Source: Lomentospora prolificans (taxonomy: Eukaryota; Ascomycota; Sordariomycetes; Microascales; Microascaceae). Taken from it: a DNA stretch of 64,000 nucleotides. A program made the translations under genes and the position numbers. The notes under the pieces were generated by a model that did not search any database, was not told the origin of the DNA, and saw only the letters and a program-made list of their open reading frames with translations. The DNA lies in NCBI GenBank assembly GCA_029532625.1, contig JARFXM010000001.1, forward strand, positions 372,001-436,000, in the 5' to 3' direction. Each line of letters starts with the position of its first letter. Within the stretch, counting starts at the first letter, position 1. Below, piece by piece: positions 23,132 through 36,075 of the stretch.

Positions 23132-25442
23132 ATGTTGTCCAAAGTTCTAACCGCCGTGATCACGGCCGCTGCAACGTTCAGCCAGCTCGGCCAAGCTCAG
23201 AGTAGGTTCTTCCTATGCGACCTCAGTGCACCCCTCAACCAGTAGACACTAACACGAGACAGCCGTACCTGCGGATGAAAAATGGGCCGCCGCCTATGAA
23301 AAGGCCAACGCCGCCCTTGCGCGCCTCGGTCAAAACGAAAAGATCGGTCTCGTCTCTGGCGTTGGCTGGGGAAACGGCGCCTGCGTTGGTAACACTGGCT
23401 CGGCACCTAGCATTGGCTACCCATCTCTCTGCCTCCAGGACGGCCCTCTCGGCCTCCGTTTCGGCAAGAGCGTTACAGCATTTGCCCCTTCCATCCAGGC
23501 CGCGTCAACCTGGGATATCGAGCTCATACGCCAGCGCGGTCAGTACATGGGTGAGGAGGCCAGAGGACTCGGCGTCAATGTACTTCTTGGCCCAGTTGCC
23601 GGTGCTCTCGGCAAGATCCCCCACGCCGGAAGGAACTGGGAGGCCTTCGGCCCCGACCCGTATCTCACTGGTATCGCCATGATCGAGACCATTGAGGGTA
23701 TCCAGAGCGCTGGTGTACAGGCTTGCGCCAAGCACTATATTCTCAACGAGCAGGAGAGAAATCGTGAGACGATGAGCTCCAGCGTTGATGACAGGAGCAT
23801 GCACGAGTTGTACCTCTGGCCCTTCGCCGACAGCGTCAAGGCCAACGTTGCCTCCGTCATGTGCTCGTACAACAAGATTAACGGAACCTGGGCCTGCGAA
23901 TCCGAGTACGCCATGCAGAAGCTCCTGAAAGATGAGCTCGCCTTCCCCGGCTACGTCGTGTCTGACTGGAATGCCCAGCACACTACTTCCGAGTCCGCCA
24001 ATCGCGGCATGGACATGACAATGCCCGGAAGTGACTTTGACGGAAACAACGTCCTCTGGGGTCCTCAGCTGCAGAGTGCGATCCAGCAGAACCAGGTCTC
24101 TGGTGAGCGCCTCGACGACATGGTCCGCCGTATCCTTGCATCCTGGTACTATACCGGCCAAGATTCTGGATACCCCGCTGTCAACCTCAACGCCAACGTC
24201 CAGGGTAACCACAAGGAGAACGCGCGAGCCGTCGCCCGTGATGGCATCGTCCTCCTTAAAAACGATGACAACCTCCTCCCTCTCAAGAAGCCTGCCAAGA
24301 TTGCCGTCATTGGTTCGTCCACAGTCGTCAACTCCGACGGCCTCAACTCTTGCCCCGATCGTGGCTGCAACAAGGGCGCACTCGCTATGGGCTGGGGTTC
24401 CGGAACCGTCGACTTGACCTACCTCGTAGCTCCCCATGACGCCATCAAGGCACGTGCCGACAAGGAGGGCATCCAGGTCTCCCATAGTCCCTCTGATGAT
24501 GGCGGTGCTGGTGCCCAGGCCGCGCAGGGAGCTGACATTGCATTCGTTTTCGTCACTTCCGACTCGGGCGAGGGCTACATCGAGGTTGAGGGTCACGGAG
24601 GTGACAGGAACCATCTTGACCCCTGGCATGACGGCAACAACCTCGTCCAGCGGGTTGCCGCTGCTAACCCCAACACTATTGTCGTTGTTCACTCTGTCGG
24701 CCCCATCCTCCTTGAGTCCATCCTCCAGAACACTGGTGTGAAGGGTATTGTCTGGGCCGGTCTCCCCGGCCAGGAGAACGGAAATGCTCTCGTCGACGTC
24801 CTCTTTGGCGATACCAACCCCAACGGAAAGCTTCCTTACACTATCGGCAAGCGCGCCGAGGACTGGGGTGCCGCCGTCGTCAACGGCGACGACAATTTCA
24901 AGGAGGGTCTCTACATCGACTACCGTCACTTTGACAAGGAGTCCATCGAGCCCCGCTACGAATTCGGGTTCGGTCTCTGTAAGCTTTGCTTCCTTCCAAT
25001 TCCTGAGAACTGAAAATACTAATATACAATAGCCTACACCACCTTTGAGTACTCTGACATCGCCGTTGACTCCTCGGCAACCTCCGGTCCCGCCACCGGC
25101 ACCCTCAAGCCCGGCGGCCCCGAAGACCTCTACGAGACCGTTGCGACCGTCACCGCCACCATCACCAATTCCGGCGAGGTTGATGGCGCCGAGGTTGCTC
25201 AGCTCTACGTCACATACCCCTCTTCCGCCCCCGAGACGCCCCCGAGGCAGCTTCGCGGCTTCCAGAAGCTCAAGCTCGCGGCCGGCGAGGGTGGCAAGGC
25301 CACCTTCAACATCAGGAGGAAGGATCTTAGCTACTGGGATGTCAGCTCACAGAAGTGGGTTGTCCCTGCTGGCGAGTTCAAGATTGCTGTGGGTGCTTCG
25401 AGCAGGGATCTCAGACTTGATGGTGCCTTTACTGTTGAGTAA
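23132..25442 (+). CDS. Secreted GH3 beta-glucosidase, Cel3A/BGL1-like
   Basis: Three exons (23132-23201, 23263-24978, 25033-25442) give 731 residues, close to Trichoderma BGL1. Residues 1-22 are a signal peptide (LTAVITAAATFSQLGQA). The N-terminal GH3 barrel contains LCLQDGPLGLR, KHYILNEQE and the nucleophile Asp at about 258 in GYVVSDWNAQH. The C-terminal GH3 domain has ARDGIVLLKND and SDSGEGYIEVEGHGGDRN, the latter holding the candidate acid/base Glu. The third exon supplies a fibronectin-III-like domain (AEVAQLYVTYPSSAPETPPR, then LRGFQKL). The enzyme cleaves cellobiose and short beta-glucans to glucose outside the cell. Codon use is strongly C-ending, as in highly expressed genes, which also produces a long antisense open frame that I reject. 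Confidence 0.96.
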
Positions 25443-25913
25443 GGGTAATGGGGAGGCAGAAGTAAGAAAAGAAAAAACTGGGTGTATATAGTTTGGCAGG
25501 TAGCATTTTGGCGGTGACATATTTTCATGATATACATGGTTCTCTTTTCCACCCATCATTTCAAGAATGTTTCAAAACCTATTCACTATCATAAGTCCAC
25601 ATGCAAGATGTAGTATGCTTTTCAGCCCCAACTCGATGCCAAGATCCAATAGTCCCGTTCCCGGCAGCTAGGCCCCAATAGCGAGCAACCGACGGCCGAA
25701 TAAGCTTTAAACTCACGCTGGGCTCCATACAGCTGAACATGCCAGAGACCGAAAAGAGGATAGCTTTGCGCAAGAGAAGCGACTTTGTGTGTTTGAGCAC
25801 GCACGATATAAGTGCTCGGCCTCCCTGCAATCCCAATTCAAAATATGAATGAAAGATCGTGAGCCCCTCTCGAACGAATCTGCGCCATTACTCGTGAGAG
25901 TCAAGTAGTCAAG
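25443..25913. other. Intergenic, no gene seen
   Basis: Holds the 3' end of the beta-glucosidase gene and the promoter of the HET-domain gene. Nothing further is supported. Confidence 0.5.
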
Positions 25914-28279
25914 ATGACCAAAACCACAAAGCTCACTTTCAGGGACTTCCTCCGTCCCATCCCCCCTCCAACCAACCTCTCCAACGTCGCCTCCTCGCCG
26001 GCCACAATCCCCTGCGCAACCTGCCAAACCCTCCTCCCGGACCGCACCTCGGTCTCGAACAACAAGATCCGCACAAGCTACACCCGCCACGACACCTTTC
26101 CCGATTTCCCAACCCTCTCCGCCACCGCGTCTCGGGGCTGCGGCTTCTGCGCCCTCCTGCGCTCAACCGTCACCTCGACCTGGGGAACATGCGCAACGCA
26201 AAACTACGGCGTCGACGTGTCGGAAGACGATGCGGTGATTGAATCGCACCTCGACAGGGAGTGGGATGGCCGGGTGGTGTTTACGAATGCGCGATTTTCG
26301 TTTAAGCCGTTTTCTTCAGAGCAGGGCGCGCATAAGGTGTTTTATTACGAGACGAGGGGCTCGGAGGAACAGGAGGATGGGAATGTGCTGGGGCTCAAGG
26401 TGGATGTTCTCCTTTTTGGGCCCGCAAGAGATAGTGAGGAGAATGATGAAGAGTTTGAGGAGGATCCCGAGTTCAGAAAGACGTTTACTTTTGACGTCTT
26501 TGATTCCATTGGTAGGTGACTCTGCTTTGAGATGGTGAAAAGAGCGAGCTAACAAAAGTAGACATCAACTCGTCAGTCTCGCAAGCTCAAAGACGTCTTC
26601 CCTCCCCAACGACCCTAAGCGACAGGAACATCGCCCTCATGAAAGAATGGATCGCTTCTTGCCAGACAACCTGTGTATCCCACTGCGAGCCCCAGTCCAA
26701 ATGGGCACCAACCCGCCTCCTTGACCTTTCAGGTTCCGATATCCGCCTCGTGGAGTCCCCTGATGCAAATACCGAGTACGCGGCCTTTTCATACGCTTGG
26801 ACAGATGACAACGACGTGTCCTGTTTGTTGAAAGCTGAGCAGTCCAACTTGGATGTCCTGAAGGAAGCAATCGACATGGCCTGTTTAGATCGCACTTTTG
26901 TAGATGCTGTAACGACCTCTCGATCTCTCGGCATTGGCCACCTCTGGATCGATAGGCTCTGCATCGTCCAGGATTCCCCCGAGGACAGATTCAGAGAAGA
27001 AGCACTCCTCTACAAGATATTCCACCACGCCAAAGTGACTTTAGTAGCGTAGGTCTCCACTCGCCCTAGCCCTCACTCCCATCTACTAACAGCAGCATCC
27101 AGCACCGGCGTCTCATCTCCCGACTCAGGTTTCTTACTCCGCGACATTTCCCAAACGCCCGCCGCGAAACTCGCCTATTCCCCCACATCAACTCTCATCG
27201 TCTCGCCTTCCAGGCACGTATCCGAAGACCAAACGCCCCGATCCCTCGCCGTCGAATCCTCCAAGTGGACCTCCTCCGCCCGGAACCTCATCCAGCGCGC
27301 GCATTCCACACGTCTCATCTACTTTCCACCTCCTTCTTCCTCCCCCGACATCCTTTTCGAATGTCGATGGTCACTCCGCTCGGAAACAGTCGGTTCCGAA
27401 TCCATCCTTGGCCGGGAATCTCCCCTCTGGGCCCGTCCGGGTGACGACGTCACTGAACGAAACGAGGAAGTCAAGGAGCGCATGAGAGCATACACCTATC
27501 TCACCTACCAGAATCTCCTCACGGCATTCACGACCAAGAACATTTCTAATCCCAGAGACCGCCTCCTCCTCATGTCCAACCCAGCTTCTGCAGGCAAAGG
27601 TACCATAGCAGACGCCTACATCCCACGCGCAGGCCTCTTTAGCCGCAACATCCCCGCCTCCCTCATGTGGTTTGCAACTCCGCCCTCATCTCGCTCGCGT
27701 GTTCCTTCAGCCCCGTCCTGGTCATGGGCCAGCATCAACGCACCAATTGACTTCCAATCCGGATTAACGGACTACGAGCTCCCCAAGTCCATTCGCAAAC
27801 AAAAGTTCGCCTTCCAGACCATATCTCTCTCAGGAGACACTAGCCTGCCATCCCCCGGAACTGAACTCGAACCACTACAACTCTCTGTCAAGAGCTTCCT
27901 CAAGCAACTAAAGTGCCTCAAAATCCAAACCGATGCAGACCCGGATCAAATCCAAATGCGAACAGAGTATCCCTACGATCTCATCGTCGAACATGGATCG
28001 ACCGCCGATGAAGCTGAAGACATGGTCTTCGCACATGGAGACCTAGATCTGAGCAATGCGGATGGGATCATTGAATCGGCGAGGGAATTTGCATATCTGC
28101 ATGTCTGCACAGAGATGTATCCTACTGGTCTTATTCTTGTACGCGAGCGGGCCGAGGGCGAGGGGGCCATGGACGTGTATAGGAGGGTCGGTGTTGCGGA
28201 TATCGCAGGCAGTATGGGCGGTGTCTTGATAGATCCGCCTTTCTTAGCCGGGGAGCACAAAACGGTTTGCTTGATCTAG
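25914..28279 (+). CDS. HET-domain protein
   Basis: Three exons (25914-26511, 26562-27048, 27103-28279) give about 753 residues. The N-terminal 100 residues contain Cys pairs (CATCQTLLPD, CGFCALLR). The HET domain starts near residue 270 with YAAFSYAWTDDND, followed by LGIGHLWIDRLCIVQDSPED and LLYKIFHHAKVTLVA, then a degenerate version of the usual tryptophan-containing motif (WTSSARNLIQRA) and FECRW. HET domains are TIR-like and trigger programmed cell death in vegetative incompatibility and related allorecognition. The remainder (PSAPSWSWASINAPIDF) is the usual conserved C-terminal block of the family. The acceptor of intron 2 was chosen at 27102 because only it keeps the frame open to the stop. 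Confidence 0.85.
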
Positions 28280-28818
28280 TCGGTCTCACCTCCCTTTGTG
28301 CCTCTAGCAGTCCCCTCGATGCAAGCAAAGACACTGGCAAGGCAAAGCCCAGAGTTCCCGACACACCTAGCCAGGGATCTATAGGCCGAGTAAAATATAA
28401 CTCAATTCGCAAGGTGACGTATCTCATAGACGCTCTGCTGTCTCCCACCTTTCAAAGTTATCCACAGACTAGTAGCACCATTAAATTCTCATGATATTCA
28501 AATCCCACCAGCCTATCTGCCACCTTGGTCCAGGGTGAGTATCATAACACCCAGTTTGCCTATCCAAATCAGAAATGCAATGACTATCAGCTCCCGTGCC
28601 GCTATGCTAAATCAAGCCGGCTCTTCGAGCCCGCATACTCCTGAAAAGGCCTCGGGCTCATTCTGCTTGAAAGATGCGAAACAGCAAAGAAGACACCAGC
28701 ACAAAAGAGGAAAGTAATAGGCCGTCGTCTTAGAAAATGGCGCCTACCATAACTCCCAGAATATGAGCCTCCGACAAATGGGATCCCTCATCATCCTAAA
28801 AACTTGCATTCCGTTCGT
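28280..28818. other. Intergenic between convergent genes
   Basis: No gene or repeat seen. It holds the 3' ends of the HET-domain gene and the Whi5-type gene. Confidence 0.5.
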
Positions 28819-30318
28819 TTACTGTGATCCCACGACCCCGGAATGCGACCGCCTCGAATTCACTGGCAGCAAAATTTCCTCATCGTCGTCGCTATCGTCC
28901 TGCGCCGCCCTCTCCAACATTTTTTCGATCTCGTCGTCTCTTAGTCTCGGTCGTTCCTCCACCACCCCAGCCCCTAGCGCCGCCGGCAGGCTCAGCGACG
29001 GCCGCAGCGTGGGAACCGTTCCGTTTCCGTTCATCCTCCGCCTTGGCGTCCCTCTAGCTACACTTACATGCGGGGATCCAAGGATGGGCGAATCTACGTC
29101 TATCTCCATATCGTTGGGGGATCCCATGGCCGCCATGGAGGCCGATTTCTCGAACCCGACACGTTTGTGGTTAAGAACTGGCCTACCGCTCGGCAAACTT
29201 TTTCGCGGCTGTCCAGTGGGGAGAGCGTGGCGGCCGCTTGGAGTCCGCGTGATACTAGGATTTGGCGATGCGGCAGGTGAGAAGGCAGCTTTTAGGTGCG
29301 CTGAGTTTCCTGGGCTGCTCATCGAAATCAGGGCCTCAATGGCATCCTGGTCCCGAATATTCTGGTGCGGTGAGTAGAGGATGGGGTCGACAGGGCGGGT
29401 GCGTGGTGTGGGCTGGCTCAGCGAGATGTAAGGGGACCCTTGTATGGGCGTCCGAGGAGATGCGGTGTGAGATTGGGAAAGAAGGGTGGGTGTATAGGTC
29501 GGTTTAGAATTCCCGTAGAGGCCACCAACTGTTTGGCCGGGCTGGATGGGCGCCGGCGGAGCAAGGCCGCCTCGGGGCTTCGACGCGTCATTTGCTCTCG
29601 GGCTATCGAAAGGCCGACGGCTCGAATCGGGCCACGAGGGCTCATATGGGGACTGGGACTGGCTAGCTGGCGGAGTAACATTGTTGATAGACCGAAGAGG
29701 ACCATTGGAAAGGGCGGGACTGGCGGAAGATCCGCGACGTTTCGGTAAGGTGGAAGAGCTGGAGCTAGAAGAATCGGCGCGAGAAGCGAGTGATTCCACC
29801 TCGTCTATTGAGTGGCCCTGCCATCCGTGGTTCACCTTAACCATGGCGTAGGAAAGACGCGTCTTGAGCTCGGAAGTCAACTACAGTTTTTCATGATTAG
29901 CCAGAGGAATAAATCTCGATCAGGCAGCAGAATTAAACGTGCTACCCGAAGTCCAGCAAATTCATACCTCGCCAATTCGGCTACCCGTTGTGGACGCGAT
30001 GCTAACGGTACTGTTATTTCTGGAGTGGCCCATCCGAATGGGAGATGTTATGACCGAGATATCCTGCGCCTTAACCTTTCCGTCCGCCGTTCGTTTCTTC
30101 GAGGGCGCGGCGTCCCGGTCGTCAAGCTTCTCCTGCATGGCGGCGATCCGGGAGAGTTGGAAGAGTTGAGATTCCTGGCTAGAGCACTGAGAAGATTCTG
30201 TCGCGGGGGCCGTAACGGGCATGGAAGAGTGTTTCTCTTGGTTGAATCCCATATCCCCGCCGTTGAGCTTAGAAGGCAACACGGTCGGAGAGGGGGGGTA
30301 AGAGTGTTCCCGATGCAT
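28819..30318 (-). CDS. Whi5-type G1/S transcriptional repressor
   Basis: Two exons (30318-29968, 29880-28819; intron 29967-29881) give about 470 residues. Joining the exons restores the hallmark Whi5/GTB-motif segment at about residues 118-145: LTSELKTRLSYAMVKVNHGW then HSIDEVESLA. This motif in yeast Whi5, Nrm1 and Stb1 binds the SBF/MBF transcription complexes. Most of the rest is disordered, Ser/Pro-rich, with many SP and TP sites (RTPIQGSPY, TRTPSGRH, DSPILGSPH) that would suit phosphorylation by G1 cyclin-dependent kinase, which is how Whi5 is released. The C-terminus has an acidic patch (DDSDDDEEILLP). Likely nuclear. The first ATG of exon 1 is used as the start. Confidence 0.8.
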
Positions 30319-33300
30319 ATGAGCTGTGCTGTGAGGGAAAGAGGGAGGGCTTCTTGAGACAATATTCCAGAAGAAAAAGAGGAGACCTGAGTATTACCCG
30401 GGGACCTATCGCCGTTATAGAGGCAAGAAACGCAATTGGATGAGGAAGTGAAGTTGTCGTTATGTCGATTGGCACGGTCGGGGAGCTTGCCGGGCAGAGC
30501 ACGGCAGGACAGTGACGGTTGACGCAGCTAGACCAAGCAACCTAAACAAGAAGAGAGCAGGCCCGGAATCCGAGTCGCGGGCTCGTAGCGAGTAATCTTG
30601 CGGCCTAGAGGTCGTGTCGGGGTTGGGGTCCCAAGTGTGGCTGTTCCTGCTGTGGGTGGTCGGAATTGACGCGCAAGCGTGGATCGCGTCTGAAAATGCT
30701 GCCAGCGGGGGGCCCCGTCCGAGAAGGCGTACAGAAGCGGCTAAAGGATAATTAGGCGTTTCCACGAAGATAAGGAACGAAATCGCAATCCCGACGTGAT
30801 TTGGGCGTAGAGAGACTCGGGATCGAGTCCTCGATGTTGTTTGGATTAAGGGTGGTGGTGGTGAACGAATTGCGTGGAGGGGTTCGGGCCAAGAGGGATG
30901 CCAGGACCGAGATAAAAACGCACCACACCTTGCTGAACTGGGCGAGGATACGACGAAACCAGGATCCGGGAACGGATGCTGGGCACGACTCGTTTGTTTT
31001 AGGTCGCGATCGTAAAATGCCCGAGGTAAATGTATTTAATGGACTGAATTCCAAACCAGTGACATTCGAATTCGAGCGAGTCCCCGAATTTGCCGTGAAA
31101 ACAGGTGTTGTCGGAGGATTGGTGAAGCGTTCCATCCAGTTCAGTGAGAGGAAACAATAATGGGCGTAGCGGCGTCGCGTCACAGTCAGGCCGGGGAGGT
31201 TGGGCGCGAGTTGATGGCGACGGCGACAGCCAGCTAGCGACAGCAGGCACACAAACACTGGACGCAACCCAAAACTATGAGTGGGAAAGAGCGGTCGACG
31301 GAGGGTGGATTTTCAGTGGGTCTAACCTGCCTCGGGAAGGAGGTTTAGTGGTACACCGGTCCAGTCATAGTACGATGACCCAGTAAACTCCTTCTCATTC
31401 TTATTACCCTCTGATCTTTTTCGCCAGCTCTTCTTTGTTGGCTGCCGCTGGCAACGGCAATCCACCAGCCAAGAACACTACTTTGGCGGTACATCGACAC
31501 ACGCACTACGCTACTTTAGATTAGCCCGTCGCATCACTGCCCATTGCTCGATATCTCGACAAAGTTAGCGCGCACAGCCGCTATTAGCGGGATAAGTCTC
31601 GTTTTTTTGTCTTTCCGTGTCCTCTTCTCCATTGCTGGCCAGTTGCCGTCGAAACAAACAAAATGGATCTCCCTTGCAAAGACGCAGTTCGCGCTTCATG
31701 TCAAGTCTGAGCTCAGTGCTCGCGTCTCCAGACTCGATTTAACCGGCAGGAATTTGATGTGCGACGCACACCGCAGCGAGGGTTTTTGCCCCTTAATACG
31801 CTTGATGGGAAGGACCTACATTTGCTAGGTACAGGAATGGTTCGGAGTCCGGGTATATATCCTAAGTAGCGAAATGCACCCTCATATCGACATTGGTCAG
31901 ATGCTCATGTGAATGGGGAGAAATGACCACGCGGATACAACCAGGACATTCAATTCACTTCTTGTGCCAACTTTTCGCAGGAATAAACAGAAGGAGCTGC
32001 CCAGGCTGCAATTGCTTGACGCAGTCCATACATAATGTTTATGCCATGTTGAATAATCATTGCAGTTAACCTACTCGACGATCGAGTTGGGCCGAACGTG
32101 TCGAATATCATGGTTGTCGCCAGGCGGCACGAGCATCAAGGCCCAGTGAACGAGAGCGGAGAACGGATAGGAACCTCTGAAATTTTCGGGTTGCATTTCG
32201 GCCCGCATCACTCGCAGTCTATACAGTATACCATGGCATGCTCTCCTTCCTCTACTTACTCTTCTCCTTTGATTGCCGCGCATGGAGCCCGAATAAAGAC
32301 GCCAGCGACGCCCTTTTTTTGGCGCCCCAATTCATGAAATTTCTGCTTCGCGGTCGCCATTGATGTGTCGTTGAGAGCCATAGGTGAGCATTAGAAGCGC
32401 ACCATCTGCACCTAGCCTGCCGGTATTCGCCACAATACGGGGGAAGATGCCGGCCCTCGAAACTATTGATGCAGATGCATCTCGTTTGATCTCTGCTTCC
32501 GGGAAAAGTTTTCATCGCACAGGGTTTCGATATACGAGATCTCGATTACTATCGTAGAAAGTCGAGGGGCCACCGGTCTTTCGGAATTCCCCCATCGCGA
32601 ACGCGACAGACCTTTCGCAAGATCAATTTCCCTCAAATCTTAGCGACAGGGTCGCACCCATTTTGGATACAAAGGTACATTGAATCAACCTCAGCGAAAG
32701 CGAACGCAAAAATGAGGGAATTAGAATTTGCACCGTCACTACCTCAGTACTCGCTGAAAACTCGCTGTGTCGCAAGCTTAAATTCCATCGCCCCTGCGAG
32801 ACAAAATCGCCTGACTACGGGCGCACCGCGAGAAACCCTGTGCCCATCAGAAACTATCATGATTCATCCCACGCATGCGCGGCATGAGGCTCAGATTTAT
32901 GATAACACTGTCTCAATCGTCCAATATATTCCATTAATTTTCAGTTCCCATGGGTTTTCACGCGCCGGTTGTGGCGCTCCGACACGGCTCACCGCCCGGC
33001 CCACCACCTGGCCGCGTTCGAAATCCAAGGAAACACGAAGTCACGTGTAGCGCGTCGAGTGCTCTCCAACTGCCGTCACTTGGTATGAATGATGACATGG
33101 AGCATGAGCATTACTTGTGTGAAAACGGATTCCAGGTACTCTCGTCCACGTCGGGAACTGAACATGTGAAGCGTCATGGAAATGAGAAGGTGTCTGGTAT
33201 AATACCCGGCTGTCAAGGATTTCTGCCCCTAGTATACATACATCTTCTATTCAAAGCAACATTAAGCCATTTATTTGCCCGTCGACTCTAAGTCTGGTAT

Positions 33301-33487
33301 GAACTACTCACTACACTAGACGTCGCTCACTTTCAACTCTCACCCTTCAACAACTCTGGTTCCAGATGCCGCTCCAGACACACAAAGGAAGAAAATGTTT
33401 AAACCCCATTCCCAGCCTACTCCATCTCAATCTCACACTCGCCTCCAGGGTTCTTCTGCCTTGAAACGCCCCTATCTGCACACGTTG
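30319..33487. other. 3.2-kb stretch without a supported gene
   Basis: Includes the promoter of the Whi5-type gene. Open frames at about 30750-31270 (minus, up to 171 codons) and 32700-33290 show no motif or splice structure that I can support. Confidence 0.5.
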
Positions 33488-35079
33488 CTAGCACTCCCTT
33501 CTTACCACCGCCGCCTTCCGTTCCCGTGTTAGCGATCTCCTTTCTCTGGGCGCGCCATCGCTCATTTTCGTAGATAACCCCATCCGCAGTCTAACGCCTA
33601 TAGTACCGATAATAGTGTCCAGAATAATGGCCCAGGCACCGGTGATGAAGGCGTCCTGCGAGAGATAGGACGTGTCATTGAGCCCGACCTGGATGATGAA
33701 CACACCAATCTCTCCACAGGCCACCATGGCCATGCCGAGAAAGGCTGCGGGCCTCCAGGTGCGCTTTACCAAATGCCTTGAGCCGAGCCATCTACTTTGC
33801 GGCCCAGAGCCTCGACTATCGAAACAACAGCTCCTATGGCGGTCTAGTGGCTATTTAGCAGCGTAATCTTTTTGTGGGGAAGGGGGAGGATAGCGTCTCA
33901 AGTTGGCCGATAACCATGAGGAGGGACATCAGTATTCCTCTCCAAATTGCCTTACCAGTCCATAGAGCCGAAAATGGAATGGCGAACCCAATACTAGCAA
34001 AGAATAGCGGCTGTAAGATATAAGCCTGGGCACCCGCAATATACTCCTCAAACGAATGAACAAAAGCAGGCGCCTTCCCGTCGACCTCCTCTCCTTGCTC
34101 CTTCGTCTCGTATAGGCGCCCGGCCGGGTGGGTACTCGGCAGAGCGGTAAGAAGACCCCGTCCAAACATGAGCCGGAGAGAACGGATGCACCGGCGTAGC
34201 TGGAAATGACAATGAGCGGGCAAAGAACAATCGTCACGAGAATAATATTGAGGGCGTGTCTGTACTTTGCAAGCCGCGGCTCTGGGAACCATCTGAAAAC
34301 GGGGCTAAAGAGGTGCTTGCACAGCAGCGACGTGCCGACTGCCATAGCTGCGCTGGCAACGAACGGGCCGCCCAATGATCCAGCCAACATTCGGCGAGTC
34401 GGAACCCGAAAGGGCGCCGAGCTTGTGGACTACGCTGACCATGACAAGGGTGGAGATATCGTCTAGCAGAGCAGCACTGAGCAGAACGCTGCCGACGATG
34501 GTCTGGGTAAAGACGAGCCCAGTGTCAGTGGAATTCATGACGACGAAGGTGGTGACGAGGGAAGTTGCTGAAGGGCGCCACCGATGATGAACGTCTCGAT
34601 AAGGCCATAACCGAAACCTAGGTAGAGAAGCAGATAACAGAACGCTTAGGGTGTCAGGATGCCGATGTGAGTTGCGTGGACGCTGAGGAGGAAGTTTTTC
34701 CTCAGCAGGTCTAGGCGCACCGTGACCCCGCCTAGGTAGATGTTAGCAGACGCGTTTAAGTGAAGAGTCATTAGGGGATGATATGCCCTCAAAGACGATA
34801 AGAATGAGTCCGAGATAGCCGATGGCTATAAAGGTCTACTGCCACTCAATTGGCAGGACGTTGTCAATGGGAACGCCATAGATTAGACCTATGGCGATCT
34901 GTCCAATCAATCCCGCCTTGATTATGAGCCCAGTTCGCCAATTCGAGTAGGAGAGGAAGAAGAGGAACGAGATGAGGGTGAGAAGCGGGATGACCGTGGG
35001 GCTCATGATAATCAAGAAATCCACGACTGGCTGTGTCGTGGGAGCTTTCTGCCCTTGCGAGAATATCGTAAAAACCCAT
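33488..35079 (-). pseudogene. Decayed cation/proton antiporter (CPA family)
   Basis: Fragments of one sodium/proton-exchanger-type membrane protein lie in order on the minus strand but in different frames: an N-terminal part with RTGLIIKAGLIGQIAIGLIYG (from about 35024), a middle part with GSVLLSAALLDDISTLVMVS (34538-34305), FRWFPEPRLAKYRHALNIIL and YILQPLFFASIGFAIPF (34390-33855), and the C-terminal part FLGMAMVACGEIGVFIIQVG (33772-33488). I see a stop right after NVLPIEWQ, another after a THIGILTP segment, a frame shift just before the VTTFVVMNS segment, another after SPNVGWIIG, and more further on. No set of canonical introns removes all of these. The family exchanges cations for protons across membranes. 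The gene is judged inactive; no repaired version is given. Confidence 0.8.
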
Positions 35080-36075
35080 GATTTAGAACGTCAACGGTTT
35101 ACCAGGAAGCTAAGGGATTGAATTTTGATGCGATCTGTATCAAGGGCAGTTTCTCGGATAGAACTTTGGCACACGGATCCATGATACGACTTTAGCATAG
35201 GTCGGGCGAAAGCGCTCGGCCTGTTTCTCTTAATAAAAAGAAGGGTAAAGGCGGGGCGAATGTATATGTAGTGATTCGAGCTATGGCAACTGTGAATTTA
35301 AATGTTGTTTGAAGCGGGTAACTGTTTGTGAATTGAATTGGGATTTGAAGCTGGGCTGAAACGGTGATGATAAATGAAGCTGGAAGCGTTCGGGGGTGGC
35401 TTGGCCAGCAGACAAGTAGGATTGCTTTTAGGTTAACGAGGCGTAGATATCGATACGAAGAATTCAACCCATCATATATAGTCACTCACTCAGAGAGAAG
35501 ATGTATGAGACGAGGGGAAAAGTACGAGAGGGTAGAGAGAAATATATAAAAAAAAAGAAGAGAGTTCAAAAAAGCTCGCCCCAGGAATCGAATCCTGGAG
35601 CTACGAAAACTCATCTGAGGAATTGTTTTCTGGCCATTGAGCGCCCTGAAAATGCCAATCAACAGTCACACCCTGCAATGCTTGAGCTGCTCGGTTAGAA
35701 ACAGCTGGGCCTACTGGGTTATATATCACTTAAAACGCGGCTGGCGATGACCGGACGAGGAAGGTTCGAGGGTGTGCACGGTGACACACACGCTCTTTCC
35801 CCGCGCCTTTGGAGTCTCCCCCAACAAAAATCATGGATGCTATGTAGCTGTGACCAGAGCATGCGCAGTTTCCGAGCTAAGAATGTGCCTTTGCACCAGT
35901 AACCAAGTCCCCAGAATCATTTTGTCCTGGAGACCCGGGGTCGTCGAAGTATTCCAGGAAACGAGGTCGAACCTGCTCAGCATCGTCACGATTTAATCGA
36001 GATGAAACCTGGGCTCTCTTGGACACACATCTACCTTTGCCGCAATCCAAGGCTCTCGCCTCCACTGCCCTGTTC
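35080..36075. other. Intergenic, no gene seen
   Basis: About 1 kb. It contains an 18-bp palindrome CCAGGAATCGAATCCTGG at 35581-35598 beside an A-run, resembling a tRNA T-arm; a whole tRNA could not be folded (see rejected items). It also holds the 3' end of the SesB-like gene. Confidence 0.5.

Noticed and set aside
23505..24929. A 474-codon open frame antisense to the beta-glucosidase
   Set aside because: It lies wholly within a strongly C-ending coding sequence; such codon bias removes stops on the opposite strand. The translation is Val/Gly/Asp-rich without any domain.
35576..35660. A possible tRNA on the minus strand (T-arm-like CCAGGATTCGATTCCTGG, B-box-like core, T-run after it)
   Set aside because: The loop would have 8 bases, no matching 5' acceptor strand for GGCGAGC is found, and no D-arm fits.
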